Source: Molossus alvarezi (lineage: Eukaryota; Chordata; Mammalia; Chiroptera; Molossidae). Taken from it: a stretch of 64,000 bases of DNA. The translations under genes and the position numbers were made by a program. Positions 25,456 to 39,161 of this stretch are shown in pieces (position 1 is the first letter of the stretch; each line of letters opens with the position of its first letter). The notes beneath the pieces are model-generated. The model saw only the letters and a program-made list of their open reading frames with translations. It did no database searches and was not told the origin of the DNA. The stretch lies in assembly GCA_037176705.1 (NCBI GenBank), contig CM073885.1, forward strand, positions 149,408,084 through 149,472,083. The letters are read 5' to 3'.

Positions 25456-27413
25456 GCTCTGTCCTAGTTGTTCTTTCCATGATATGACTGGATCTCCCTA
25501 TAAAACGAGGAGAATGAATGTTAAAGTGTTCATGTTACTCAAGATCTGTGCATTAACTGAACCCAAATGGAAATATTCCTTCATTCCAACAGTTGTTTGA
25601 CTAGAACATGTGTGTTCACACTTTCCCTGCAAAGGTACTTAACTTCCCAGGGAAAAACATGCCACTGAGTGAATGTGGCCCCTGGCTCTCACAGAGTTTT
25701 GCCAAGAATTCAGTATATCCAAGACTGCACCAGCAAGTCTTGTGTCTCTTTGTCTGGAACAAAAGAAACTTACACTGAGAAGTTTAAGTGTGATTACACC
25801 GTTACAAATGGACATTTCTTAAACACTTAACCAAAACAACATATGCTTTGAGGATCCTCACGCTCTAGGCTTCATGGAAGCGACTTTTGTGCCACTGAAG
25901 TGAAGAGTTCTAACACAATTCATTTGGAATAGGTTTGGTTTGTATACACTCTCCTACAAACAAAGTAGAGTGAAAAGTATGTCTAAGGACCTATCAAAAG
26001 ACAGGTTGCCACATTCCCTTACATGAATACTTTCCACAACTGTACTAAGAACACCTAATCTGAAAAACAGTACAACAGTGGTGGTTCCATTTCGTGTGAA
26101 GCGGGTATAGCCCTAGAATCTTTTTCTCAATATTTGGATATTATTTGAAGAAGGTTGTCTATTGGAACACAGTTCTTTGAACAGAGAGCCACTAAACAGT
26201 CAATTGGACACTGCAACCGTAGTAAGGTTTCCATTCTGCTCTTGAACTGAATGTTATTATATTATTCTGCACAGAAAGAACACCAGTCATGAACACTTTT
26301 GACTATGCCAGTGTATTCCCATAGGTGCTTCGGAGAAATAGTCTTGAAACAAGTGAATCCATGACCATTGTTCGAAGACTGACACTCCCTCTTTTAAATG
26401 GATCACTTTTTTGTTCTAATGGCTGGAATAAGGGGATTGAGTACTTGTCAGTTATCAAGAAATAGGCTGAATGTGTCACAGGGAATTAGAAAGATCGGTT
26501 CAGGAGGTTCCATTCTTGAACAAGGTACAATTCCAGCATTTCACAATGATGGAAAGCGAGTACTTTGAATTCTCTGGAGAAAACAGGTATCTACTCCTTA
26601 TGTTTTTTGAGGAAATCGGTACAAACAGTGAAATGTATGATGGATCCAAGAATGACACTGATTCATTCGGTAACAACTTTAAAGAATGTGTGTAGAACTG
26701 AATAGGCTATCGATTTCCATGACCTGAACATTGCCCTAACCAATGTGTTTGATTTCTGCAGCCCAGCCTTTGTTGGATATCAAGATGACTCATAGGCACT
26801 TCCAGGAAAACAACACATATGCAGGGCTAAAAGGTAGTATGTTGAAAGGCTGCCAAATCAACTAGTACAGGTTGACTTTCCTGGTCCCATAGGAAAGAAG
26901 GCAGACACCTGCATTTACTTACAACACTGTTTAACACTCCAATGTAAAGTATGCCCTGCACACCGGGCATAGTTAGTGTGTAAGTAATTGAAATGGATAG
27001 CCAGGTCCACTGCACAAGTGCATTTTCTCTAGAACACTCCTCTTGTCCTAATTCACAGAGGTGTTCAATGTGAAAAACCCTTGGTTTTGTCAGTGTCTTC
27101 CAATTCATGGATTTACTCCTTGCATGGAGACAACCAATGTTTCAACTACATCACTTTAGATGTGTTCAGTCTCACTGCTTCAAGAATGCACATGTGTGAC
27201 ACCAGTAGTTATCAGTCTTTCCATTGATTCCGTCTTGGCCATACGTTGGTTCACTGTTCTGAGTAAGAATCATGTGAAACCAACTGCTACAGCAGAAACC
27301 AAGCTTTTTCCAAGGATCGCCTTCAAAAATGGGCTTCAATACGATCCAATCTGTGAAACCATGAACAACGCAGAACACAAAAAGGGATAACTTTTGATTC
27401 TACACATAAGTGT
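25456..27413 (+). repeat. Satellite monomer copy 14 (type A')
   Basis: I saw no difference from copy 13. It is the middle copy of a run of three A' monomers. Confidence 0.97.
26090..26106 (+). promoter_or_regulatory. CENP-B box, copy 14
   Basis: All 17 bases are identical to copy 1. Confidence 0.82.
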
Positions 27414-29371
27414 GCTCTGTCCTAGTTGTTCTTTCCATGATATGACTGGATCTCCCTATAAAACGAGGAGAATGAATGTTAAAGTGTTCATGTTACTCAA
27501 GATCTGTGCATTAACTGAACCCAAATGGAAATATTCCTTCATTCCAACAGTTGTTTGACTAGAACATGTGTGTTCACACTTTCCCTGCAAAGGTACTTAA
27601 CTTCCCAGGGAAAAACATGCCACTGAGTGAATGTGGCCCCTGGCTCTCACAGAGTTTTGCCAAGAATTCAGTATATCCAAGACTGCACCAGCAAGTCTTG
27701 TGTCTCTTTGTCTGGAACAAAAGAAACTTACACTGAGAAGTTTAAGTGTGATTACACCGTTACAAATGGACATTTCTTAAACACTTAACCAAAACAACAT
27801 ATGCTTTGAGGATCCTCACGCTCTAGGCTTCATGGAAGCGACTTTTGTGCCACTGAAGTGAAGAGTTCTAACACAATTCATTTGGAATAGGTTTGGTTTG
27901 TATACACTCTCCTACAAACAAAGTAGAGTGAAAAGTATGTCTAAGGACCTATCAAAAGACAGGTTGCCACATTCCCTTACATGAATACTTTCCACAACTG
28001 TACTAAGAACACCTAATCTGAAAAACAGTACAACAGTGGTGGTTCCATTTCGTGTGAAGCGGGTATAGCCCTAGAATCTTTTTCTCAATATTTGGATATT
28101 ATTTGAAGAAGGTTGTCTATTGGAACACAGTTCTTTGAACAGAGAGCCACTAAACAGTCAATTGGACACTGCAACCGTAGTAAGGTTTCCATTCTGCTCT
28201 TGAACTGAATGTTATTATATTATTCTGCACAGAAAGAACACCAGTCATGAACACTTTTGACTATGCCAGTGTATTCCCATAGGTGCTTCGGAGAAATAGT
28301 CTTGAAACAAGTGAATCCATGACCATTGTTCGAAGACTGACACTCCCTCTTTTAAATGGATCACTTTTTTGTTCTAATGGCTGGAATAAGGGGATTGAGT
28401 ACTTGTCAGTTATCAAGAAATAGGCTGAATGTGTCACAGGGAATTAGAAAGATCGGTTCAGGAGGTTCCATTCTTGAACAAGGTACAATTCCAGCATTTC
28501 ACAATGATGGAAAGCGAGTACTTTGAATTCTCTGGAGAAAACAGGTATCTACTCCTTATGTTTTTTGAGGAAATCGGTACAAACAGTGAAATGTATGATG
28601 GATCCAAGAATGACACTGATTCATTCGGTAACAACTTTAAAGAATGTGTGTAGAACTGAATAGGCTTTCGATTTCCATGACCTGAACATTGCCCTAACCA
28701 ATGTGTTTGATTTCTGCAGCCCAGCCTTTGTTGGATATCAAGATGACTCATAGGCACTTCCAGGAAAACAACACCTATGCAGGGCTAAAAGGTAGTATGT
28801 TGAAAGGCTGCCAAATCAACTAGTACAGGTTGACTTTCCTGGTCCCATAGGAAAGAAGGCAGACACCTGCATTTACTTACAACACTGTTTAACACTCCAA
28901 TGTAAAGTATGCCCTGCACACCGGGCATAGTTAGTGTGTAAGTAATTGAAATGGATAGCCAGGTCCACTGCACAAGTGCATTTTCTCTAGAACACTCCTC
29001 TTGTCCTAATTCACAGAGGTGTTCAATGTGAAAAACCCTTGGTTTTGTCAGTGTCTTCCAATTCATGGATTTACTCCTTGCATGGAGACAACCAATGTTT
29101 CAACTACATCACTTTAGATGTGTTCAGTCTCACTGCTTCAAGAATGCACATGTGTGACACCAGTAGTTATCAGTCTTTCCATTGATTCCGTCTTGGCCAT
29201 ACGTTGGTTCACTGTTCTGAGTAAGAATCATGTGAAACCAACTGCTACAGCAGAAACCAAGCTTTTTCCAAGGATCGCCTTCAAAAATGGGCTTCAATAC
29301 GATCCAATCTGTGAAACCATGAACAACGCAGAACACAAAAAGGGATAACTTTTGATTCTACACATAAGTGT
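27414..29371 (+). repeat. Satellite monomer copy 15 (type A'' with t1254)
   Basis: The first half is type A' (a319, g346, a796). The second half has t1254 and c1362. The t1254 change is otherwise seen only in copies 17-19, so this copy links the A' run to the type E block. It destroys the ClaI site (ATCGAT) and opens a 99-codon reverse frame that I regard as chance. Confidence 0.96.
28048..28064 (+). promoter_or_regulatory. CENP-B box, copy 15
   Basis: All 17 bases are identical to copy 1. Confidence 0.82.
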
Positions 29372-31329
29372 GCTCTGTCCTAGTTGTTCTTTCCATGATA
29401 TGACTGGATCTCCCTATAAAACGAGGAGAATGAATGTTAAAGTGTTCATGTTACTCAAGATCTGTGCATTAACTGAACCCAAATGGAAATATTCCTTCAT
29501 TCCAACAGTTGTTTGACTAGAACATGTGTGTTCACACTTTCCCTGCAAAGGTACTTAACTTCCCATGGAAAAACATGCCACTGAGTGAATGTGGCCCCTG
29601 GCTCTCACAGAGTTTTGCCAAGAATTCAGTATATCCAAGACTGCACCAGCAAGTCTTGTGTCTCTTTGTCTGGAACAAAAGAAACTTACCCTGAGAAGTT
29701 TAAGTGTGATTACACCTTTACAAATGGACATTTCTTAAACACTTAACCAAAACAACATATGCTTTGAGGATCCTCACGCTCTAGGCTTCATGGAAGCGAC
29801 TTTTGTGCCACTGAAGTGAAGAGTTCTAACACAATTCATTTGGAATAGGTTTGGTTTGTATACACTCTCCTACAAACAAAGTAGAGTGAAAAGTATGTCT
29901 AAGGACCTATCAAAAGACAGGTTGCCACATTCCCTTACATGAATACTTTCCACAACTGTACTAAGAACACCTAATCTGAAAAACAGTACAACAGTGGTGG
30001 TTCCATTTCGTGTGAAGCGGGTATAGCCCTAGAATCTTTTTCTCAATATTTGGATATTATTTGAAGTAGGTTGTCTATTGGAACACAGTTCTTTGAACAG
30101 AGAGCCACTAAACAGTCAATTGGACACTGCAACCGTAGTAAGGTTTCCATTCTGCTCTTGAACTGACTGTTATTATATTATTCTGCACAGAAAGAACACC
30201 AGTCATGAACACTTTTGACTATGCCAGTGTATTCCCATAGGTGCTTCGGAGAAATAGTCTTGAAACAAGTGAATCCATGACCATTGTTCGAAGACTGACA
30301 CTCCCTCTTTTAAATGGATCACTTTTTTGTTCTAATGGCTGGAATAAGGGGATTGAGTACTTGTCAGTTATCAAGAAATAGGCTGAATGTGTCACAGGGA
30401 ATTAGAAAGATCGGTTCAGGAGGTTCCATTCTTGAACAAGGTACAATTCCAGCATTTCACAATGATGGAAAGCGAGTACTTTGAATTCTCTGGAGAAAAC
30501 AGGTATCTACTCCTTATGTTTTTTGAGGAAATCGGTACAAACAGTGAAATGTATGATGGATCCAAGAATGACACTGATTCATTCGGTAACAACTTTAAAG
30601 AATGTGTGTAGAACTGAATAGGCTATCGATTTCCATGACCTGAACATTGCCCTAACCAATGTGTTTGATTTCTGCAGCCCAGCCTTTGTTGGATATCAAG
30701 ATGACTCATAGGCACTTCCAGGAAAACAACACCTATGCAGGGCTAAAAGGTAGTATGTTGAAAGGCTGCCAAATCAACTAGTACAGGTTGACTTTCCTGG
30801 TCCCATAGGAAAGAAGGCAGACACCTGCATTTACTTACAACACTGTTTAACACTCCAATGTAAAGTATGCCCTGCACACCGGGCATAGTTAGTGTGTAAG
30901 TAATTGAAATGGATAGCCAGGTCCACTGCACAAGTGCATTTTCTCTAGAACACTCCTCTTGTCCTAATTCACAGAGGTGTTCAATGTGAAAAACCCTTGG
31001 TTTTGTCAGTGTCTTCCAATTCATGGATTTACTCCTTGCATGGAGACAACCAATGTTTCAACTACATCACTTTAGATGTGTTCAGTCTCACTGCTTCAAG
31101 AATGCACATGTGTGACACCAGTAGTTATCAGTCTTTCCATTGATTCCGTCTTGGCCATACGTTGGTTCACTGTTCTGAGTAAGAATCATGTGAAACCAAC
31201 TGCTACAGCAGAAACCAAGCTTTTTCCAAGGATCGCCTTCAAAAATGGGCTTCAATACGATCCAATCTGTGAAACCATGAACAACGCAGAACACAAAAAG
31301 GGATAACTTTTGATTCTACACATAAGTGT
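29372..31329 (+). repeat. Satellite monomer copy 16 (type B')
   Basis: It has t195, c319, t346, g919, a1254 and c1362 as in copy 12. The private change a696t is the only variation I found between monomer positions 588 and 795 in the whole array. Confidence 0.96.
30006..30022 (+). promoter_or_regulatory. CENP-B box, copy 16
   Basis: It is intact. The private a696t lies 45 bp downstream. Confidence 0.82.
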
Positions 31330-33287
31330 GCTCTGTCCTAGTTGTTCTTTCCATGATATGACTGGATCTCCCTATAAAACGAGGAGAATGAATGTTAAAG
31401 TGTTCATGTTACTCAAGATCTGTGCATTAACTGAACCCAAATGGAAATATTCCTTCATTCCAACAGTTGTTTGACTAGAACATGTGTGTTCACACTTTCC
31501 CTGCAAAGGTACTTAACTTCCCAGGGAAAAACATGCCACTGAGTGAATGTGGCCCCTGGCTCTCACAGAGTTTTGCCAAGAATTCAGTATATCCAAGACT
31601 GCACCAGCAAGTCTTGTGTCTCTTTGTCTGGAACAAAAGAAACTTACACTGAGAAGTTTAAGTGTGATTACACCTTTACAAATGGACATTTCTTAAACAC
31701 TTAACCAAAACAACATATGCTTTGAGGATCCTCACGCTCTAGGCTTCATGGAAGCGACTTTTGTGCCACTGAAGTGAAGAGTTCTAACACAATTCATTTG
31801 GAATAGGTTTGGTTTGTATACACTCTCCTACAAACAAAGTAGAGTGAAAAGTATGTCTAAGGACCTATCAAAAGACAGGTTGCCACATTCCCTTACATGA
31901 ATACTTTCCACAACTGTACTAAGAACACCTAATCTGAAAAACAGTACAACAGTGGTGGTTCCATTTCGTGTGAAGCGGGTATAGCCCTAGAATCTTTTTC
32001 TCAATATTTGGATATTATTTGAAGAAGGTTGTCTATTGGAACACAGTTCTTTGAACAGAGAGCCACTAAACAGTCAATTGGACACTGCAACCGTAGTAAG
32101 GTTTCCATTCTGCTCTTGAACTGACTGTTATTATATTATTCTGCACAGAAAGAACACCAGTCATGAACACTTTTGACTATGCCAGTGTATTCCCATAGGT
32201 GCTTCGGAGAAATAGTCTTGAAACAAGTGAATCCATGACCATTGTTCGAAGACTGACACTCCCTCTTTTAAATGGATCACTTTTTTGTTCTAATGGCTGG
32301 AATAAGGGGATTGAGTACTTGTCAGTTATCAAGAAATAGGCTGAATGTGTCACAGGGAATTAGAAAGATCGGTTCAGGAGGTTCCATTCTTGAACAAGGT
32401 ACAATTCCAGCATTTCACAATGATGGAAAGCGAGTACTTTGAATTCTCTGGAGAAAACAGGTATCTACTCCTTATGTTTTTTGAGGAAATCGGTACAAAC
32501 AGTGAAATGTATGATGGATCCAAGAATGACACTGATTCATTCGGTAACAACTTTAAAGAATGTGTGTAGAACTGAATAGGCTTTCGATTTCCATGACCTG
32601 AACATTGCCCTAACCAATGTGTTTGATTTCTGCAGCCCAGCCTTTGTTGGATATCAAGATGACTCATAGGCACTTCCAGGAAAACAACACCTATGCAGGG
32701 CTAAAAGGTAGTATGTTGAAAGGCTGCCAAATCAACTAGTACATGTTGACTTTCCTGGTCCCATAGGAAAGAAGGCAGACACCTGCATTTACTTACAACA
32801 CTGTTTAACACTCCAATGTAAAGTATGCCCTGCACACCGGGCATAGTTAGTGTGTAAGTAATTGAAATGGATAGCCAGGTCCACTGCACAAGTGCATTTT
32901 CTCTAGAACACTCCTCTTGTCCTAATTCACAGAGGTGTTCAATGTGAAAAACCCTTGGTTTTGTCAGTGTCTTCCAATTCATGGATTTACTCCTTGCATG
33001 GAGACAACCAATGTTTCAACTACATCACTTTAGATGTGTTCAGTCTCACTGCTTCAAGAATGCACATGTGTGACACCAGTAGTTATCAGTCTTTCCATTG
33101 ATTCCGTCTTGGCCATACGTTGGTTCACTGTTCTGAGTAAGAATCATGTGAAACCAACTGCTACAGCAGAAACCAAGCTTTTTCCAAGGATCGCCTTCAA
33201 AAATAGGCTTCAATCCGATCCAATCTCTGAAACCATGAACAACGCAGAACACAAAAAGGGATAACTTTTGATTCTACACATAAGTGT
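31330..33287 (+). repeat. Satellite monomer copy 17 (type E)
   Basis: Type E is defined by g195, a319, t346 and t1254. This copy also has g1415t, g1876a, c1886 and c1898. The c1886/c1898 tail is shared with copies 19 and 23. Confidence 0.96.
31964..31980 (+). promoter_or_regulatory. CENP-B box, copy 17
   Basis: All 17 bases are identical to copy 1. Confidence 0.82.
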
Positions 33288-35245
33288 GCTCTGTCCTAGT
33301 TGTTCTTTCCATGATATGACTGGATCTCCCTATAAAACGAGGAGAATGAATGTTAAAGTGTTCATGTTACTCAAGATCTGTGCATTAACTGAACCCAAAT
33401 GGAAATATTCCTTCATTCCAACAGTTGTTTGACTAGAACATGTGTGTTCACACTTTCCCTGCAAAGGTACTTAACTTCCCAGGGAAAAACATGCCACTGA
33501 GTGAATGTGGCCCCTGGCTCTCACAGAGTTTTGCCAAGAATTCAGTATATCCAAGACTGCACCAGCAAGTCTTGTGTCTCTTTGTCTGGAACAAAAGAAA
33601 CTTACACTGAGAAGTTTAAGTGTGATTACACCTTTACAAATGGACATTTCTTAAACACTTAACCAAAACAACATATGCTTTGAGGATCCTCACGCTCTAG
33701 GCTTCATGGAAGCGACTTTTGTGCCACTGAAGTGAAGAGTTCTAACACAATTCATTTGGAATAGGTTTGGTTTGTATACACTCTCCTACAAACAAAGTAG
33801 AGTGAAAAGTATGTCTAAGGACCTATCAAAAGACAGGTTGCCACATTCCCTTACATGAATACTTTCCACAACTGTACTAAGAACACCTAATCTGAAAAAC
33901 AGTACAACAGTGGTGGTTCCATTTCGTGTGAAGCGGGTATAGCCCTAGAATCTTTTTCTCAATATTTGGATATTATTTGAAGAAGGTTGTCTATTGGAAC
34001 ACAGTTCTTTGAACAGAGAGCCACTAAACAGTCAATTGGACACTGCAACCGTAGTAAGGTTTCCATTCTGCTCTTGAACTGACTGTTATTATATTATTCT
34101 GCACAGAAAGAACACCAGTCATGAACACTTTTGACTATGCCAGTGTATTCCCATAGGTGCTTCGGAGAAATAGTCTTGAAACAAGTGAATCCATGACCAT
34201 TGTTCGAAGACTGACACTCCCTCTTTTAAATGGATCACTTTTTTGTTCTAATGGCTGGAATAAGGGGATTGAGTACTTGTCAGTTATCAAGAAATAGGCT
34301 GAATGTGTCACAGGGAATTAGAAAGATCGGTTCAGGAGGTTCCATTCTTGAACAAGGTACAATTCCAGCATTTCACAATGATGGAAAGCGAGTACTTTGA
34401 ATTCTCTGGAGAAAACAGGTATCTACTCCTTATGTTTTTTGAGGAAATCGGTACAAACAGTGAAATGTATGATGGATCCAAGAATGACACTGATTCATTC
34501 GGTAACAACTTTAAAGAATGTGTGTAGAACTGAATAGGCTTTCGATTTCCATGACCTGAACATTGCCCTAACCAATGTGTTTGATTTCTGCAGCCCAGCC
34601 TTTGTTGGATATCAAGATGACTCATAGGCACTTCCAGGAAAACAACACCTATGCAGGGCTAAAAGGTAGTATGTTGAAAGGCTGCCAAATCAACTAGTAC
34701 AGGTTGACTTTCCTGGTCCCATAGGAAAGAAGGCAGACACCTGCATTTACTTACAACACTGTTTAACACTCCAATGTAAAGTATGCCCTGCACACCGGGC
34801 ATAGTTAGTGTGTAAGTAATTGAAATGGATAGCCAGGTCCACTGCACAAGTGCATTTTCTCTAGAACACTCCTCTTGTCCTAATTCACAGAGGTGTTCAA
34901 TGTGAAAAACCCTTGGTTTTGTCAGTGTCTTCCAATTCATGGATTTACTCCTTGCATGGAGACAACCAATGTTTCAACTACATCACTTTAGATGTGTTCA
35001 GTCTCACTGCTTCAAGAATGCACATGTGTGACACCAGTAGTTATCAGTCTTTCCATTGATTCCGTCTTGGCCATACGTTGGTTCACTGTTCTGAGTAAGA
35101 ATCATGTGAAACCAACTGCTACAGCAGAAACCAAGCTTTTTCCAAGGATCGCCTTCAAAAATGGGCTTCAATACGATCCAATCTGTGAAACCATGAACAA
35201 CGCAGAACACAAAAAGGGATAACTTTTGATTCTACACATAAGTGT
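33288..35245 (+). repeat. Satellite monomer copy 18 (type E)
   Basis: It has a319, t346 and t1254 like its neighbours, but its tail is a1886/g1898. The tail alternates across copies 17-18-19 while the front does not. Confidence 0.96.
33922..33938 (+). promoter_or_regulatory. CENP-B box, copy 18
   Basis: All 17 bases are identical to copy 1. Confidence 0.82.
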
Positions 35246-37203
35246 GCTCTGTCCTAGTTGTTCTTTCCATGATATGACTGGATCTCCCTATAAAACGAGG
35301 AGAATGAATGTTAAAGTGTTCATGTTACTCAAGATCTGTGCATTAACTGAACCCAAATGGAAATATTCCTTCATTCCAACAGTTGTTTGACTAGAACATG
35401 TGTGTTCACACTTTCCCTGCAAAGGTACTTAACTTCCCAGGGAAAAACATGCCACTGAGTGAATGTGGCCCCTGGCTCTCACAGAGTTTTGCCAAGAATT
35501 CAGTATATCCAAGACTGCACCAGCAAGTCTTGTGTCTCTTTGTCTGGAACAAAAGAAACTTACACTGAGAAGTTTAAGTGTGATTACACCTTTACAAATG
35601 GACATTTCTTAAACACTTAACCAAAACAACATATGCTTTGAGGATCCTCACGCTCTAGGCTTCATGGAAGCGACTTTTGTGCCACTGAAGTGAAGAGTTC
35701 TAACACAATTCATTTGGAATAGGTTTGGTTTGTATACACTCTCCTACAAACAAAGTAGAGTGAAAAGTATGTCTAAGGACCTATCAAAAGACAGGTTGCC
35801 ACATTCCCTTACATGAATACTTTCCACAACTGTACTAAGAACACCTAATCTGAAAAACAGTACAACAGTGGTGGTTCCATTTCGTGTGAAGCGGGTATAG
35901 CCCTAGAATCTTTTTCTCAATATTTGGATATTATTTGAAGAAGGTTGTCTATTGGAACACAGTTCTTTGAACAGAGAGCCACTAAACAGTCAATTGGACA
36001 CTGCAACCGTAGTAAGGTTTCCATTCTGCTCTTGAACTGACTGTTATTATATTATTCTGCACAGAAAGAACACCAGTCATGAACACTTTTGACTATGCCA
36101 GTGTATTCCCATAGGTCCTTCGGAGAAATAGTCTTGAAACAAGTGAATCCATGACCATTGTTCAAAGACTGACACTCCCTCTTTTAAATGGATCACTTTT
36201 TTGTTCTAATGGCTGGAATAAGGGGATTGAGTACTTGTCAGTTATCAAGAAATAGGCTGAATGTGTCACAGGGAATTAGAAAGATCGGTTCAGGAGGTTC
36301 CATTCTTGAACAAGGTACAATTCCAGCATTTCACAATGATGGAAAGCGAGTACTTTGAATTCTCTGGAGAAAACAGGTATCTACTCCTTATGTTTTTTGA
36401 GGAAATCGGTACAAACAGTGAAATGTATGATGGATCCAAGAATGACACTGATTCATTCGGTAACAACTTTAAAGAATGTGTGTAGAACTGAATAGGCTTT
36501 CGATTTCCATGACCTGAACATTGCCCTAACCAATGTGTTTGATTTCTGCAGCCCAGCCTTTGTTGGATATCAAGATGACTCATAGGCACTTCCAGGAAAA
36601 CAACACCTATGCAGGGCTAAAAGGTAGTATGTTGAAAGGCTGCCAAATCAACTAGTACAGGTTGACTTTCCTGGTCCCATAGGAAAGAAGGCAGACACCT
36701 GCATTTACTTACAACACTGTTTAACACTCCAATGTAAAGTATGCCCTGCACACCAGGCATAGTTAGTGTGTAAGTAATTGAAATGGATAGCCAGGTCCAC
36801 TGCACAAGTGCATTTTCTCTAGAACACTCCTCTTCTCCTAATTCACAGAGGTGTTCAATGTGAAAAACCCTTGGTTTTGTCAGTGTCTTCCAATTCATGG
36901 ATTTACTCCTTGCATGGAGACAACCAATGTTTCAACTACATCACTTTAGATGTGTTCAGTCTCACTGCTTCAAGAATGCACATGTGTGACACCAGTAGTT
37001 ATCAGTCTTTCCATTGATTCCGTCTTGGCCATACGTTGGTTCACTGTTCTGAGTAAGAATCATGTGAAACCAACTGCTACAGCAGAAACCAAGCTTTTTC
37101 CAAGGATCGCCTTCAAAAATGGGCTTCAATCCGATCCAATCTCTGAAACCATGAACAACGCAGAACACAAAAAGGGATAACTTTTGATTCTACACATAAG
37201 TGT
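35246..37203 (+). repeat. Satellite monomer copy 19 (type E)
   Basis: It is type E with the c1886/c1898 tail. It is the first copy of the unbroken run that has a919 (TTCAAA instead of TTCGAA, a CpG transition) from here to the right edge. Private changes are g872c, g1510a (which unpairs the innermost base pair of the 1495-1516 hairpin) and g1590c. Confidence 0.96.
35880..35896 (+). promoter_or_regulatory. CENP-B box, copy 19
   Basis: All 17 bases are identical to copy 1. Confidence 0.82.
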
Positions 37204-39161
37204 GCTCTGTCCTAGTTGTTCTTTCCATGATATGACTGGATCTCCCTATAAAACGAGGAGAATGAATGTTAAAGTGTTCATGTTACTCAAGATCTGTGCA
37301 TTAACTGAACCCAAATGGAAATATTCCTTCATTCCAACAGTTGTTTGACTAGAACATGTGTGTTCACACTTTCCCTGCAAAGGTACTTAACTTCCCAGGG
37401 AAAAACATGCCACTGAGTGAATGTGGCCCCTGGCTCTCACAGAGTTTTGCCAAGAATTCAGTATATCCAAGACTGCACCAGCAAGTCTTGTGTCTCTTTG
37501 TGTGGAACAAAAGAAACTTACCCTGAGAAGTTTAAGTGTGATTACACCTTTACAAATGGACATTTCTTAAACACTTAACCAAAACAACATATGCTTTGAG
37601 GATCCTCACGCTCTAGGCTTCATGGAAGCGACTTTTGTGCCACTGAAGTGAAGAGTTCTAACACAATTCATTTGGAATAGGTTTGGTTTGTATACACTCT
37701 CCTACAAACAAAGTAGAGTGAAAAGTATGTCTAAGGACCTATCAAAAGACAGGTTGCCACATTCCCTTACATGAATACTTTCCACAACTGTACTAAGAAC
37801 ACCTAATCTGAAAAACAGTACAACAGTGGTGGTTCCATTTCGTGTGAAGCGGGTATAGCCCTAGAATCTTTTTCTCAATATTTGGATATTATTTGAAGAA
37901 GGTTGTCTATTGGAACACAGTTCTTTGAACAGAGAGCCACTAAACAGTCAATTGGACACTGCAACCGTAGTAAGGTTTCCATTCTGCTCTTGAACTGACT
38001 GTTATTATATTATTCTGCACAGAAAGAACACCAGTCATGAACACTTTTGACTATGCCAGTGTATTCCCATAGGTGCTTCGGAGAAATAGTCTTGAGACAA
38101 GTGAATCCATGACCATTGTTCAAAGACTGACACTCCCTCTTTTAAATGGATCACTTTTTTGTTCTAATGGCTGGAATAAGGGGATTGAGTACTTGTCAGT
38201 TGTCAAGAAATAGGCTGAATGTGTCACAGGGAATTAGAAAGATCGGTTCAGGAGGTTCCATTCTTGAACAAGGTACAATTCCAGCATTTCACAATGATGG
38301 AAAGCGAGTACTTTGAATTCTCTGGAGAAAACAGGTATCTACTCCTTATGTTTTTGGAGGAAATCGGTCCAAACAGTGACATGTATGCTGGATCCAAGAA
38401 TGACACTGATTCATTCGGTAACAACTTTAAAGAATGTGTGTAGAACTGAATAGGCTATCGATTTCCATGACCTGAACATTGCCCTAACCAATGTGTTTGA
38501 TTTCTGCAGCCCAGCCTTTGTTGGATATCAAGATGACTCATAGGCACTTCCAGGAAAACAACACCTATGCAGGGCTAAAAGGTAGTATGTTGAAAGGCTG
38601 CCATATCAACTAGTACAGGTTGACTTTCCTGGTCCCATAGGAAAGAAGGCAGACACCTGCATTTACTTACAACACTGTTTAACACTCCAATGTAAAGTAT
38701 GCCCTGCACACCGGGCATAGTTAGTGTGTAAGTAATTGAAATGGATAGCCAGGTCCACTGCACAAGTGCATTTTCTCTAGAACACTCCTCTTGTCCTAAT
38801 TCACAGAGGTGTTCAATGTGAAAAACCCTTGGTTTTGTCAGTGTCTTCCAATTCATGGATTTACTCCTTGCATGGAGACAACCAATGTTTCAACTACATC
38901 ACTTTAGATGTGTTCAGTCTCACTGCTTCAAGAATGCACATGTGTGACACCAGTAGTTATCAGTCTTTCCATTGATTCCGTCTTGGCCATACGTTGGTTC
39001 ACTGTTCTGAGTAAGAATCATGTGAAACCAACTGCTACAGCAGAAACCAAGCTTTTTCCAAGGATCGCCTTCAAAAATGGGCTTCAATACGATCCAATCT
39101 GTGAAACCATGAACAACGCAGAACACAAAAAGGGATAACTTTTGATTCTACACATAAGTGT
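37204..39161 (+). repeat. Satellite monomer copy 20 (C-like, with a mutation cluster)
   Basis: It has g299, c319, t346, a919 and g999 like type C but keeps t433 and t486. It gains g893, shared with copies 22 and 24. It carries four private A:T to C:G changes within 33 bp (t1153g, a1166c, a1177c, a1185c; window 38356-38388), plus a1401t. Confidence 0.96.
37838..37854 (+). promoter_or_regulatory. CENP-B box, copy 20
   Basis: It is intact although this copy has an unusual mutation cluster about 500 bp downstream. Confidence 0.82.

Noticed and set aside
28458..28757. A 99-codon reverse frame seen only in copies 15, 17, 18 and 19
   Set aside because: It exists only because a single base (t1254) removes a stop. 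The other copies lack it.
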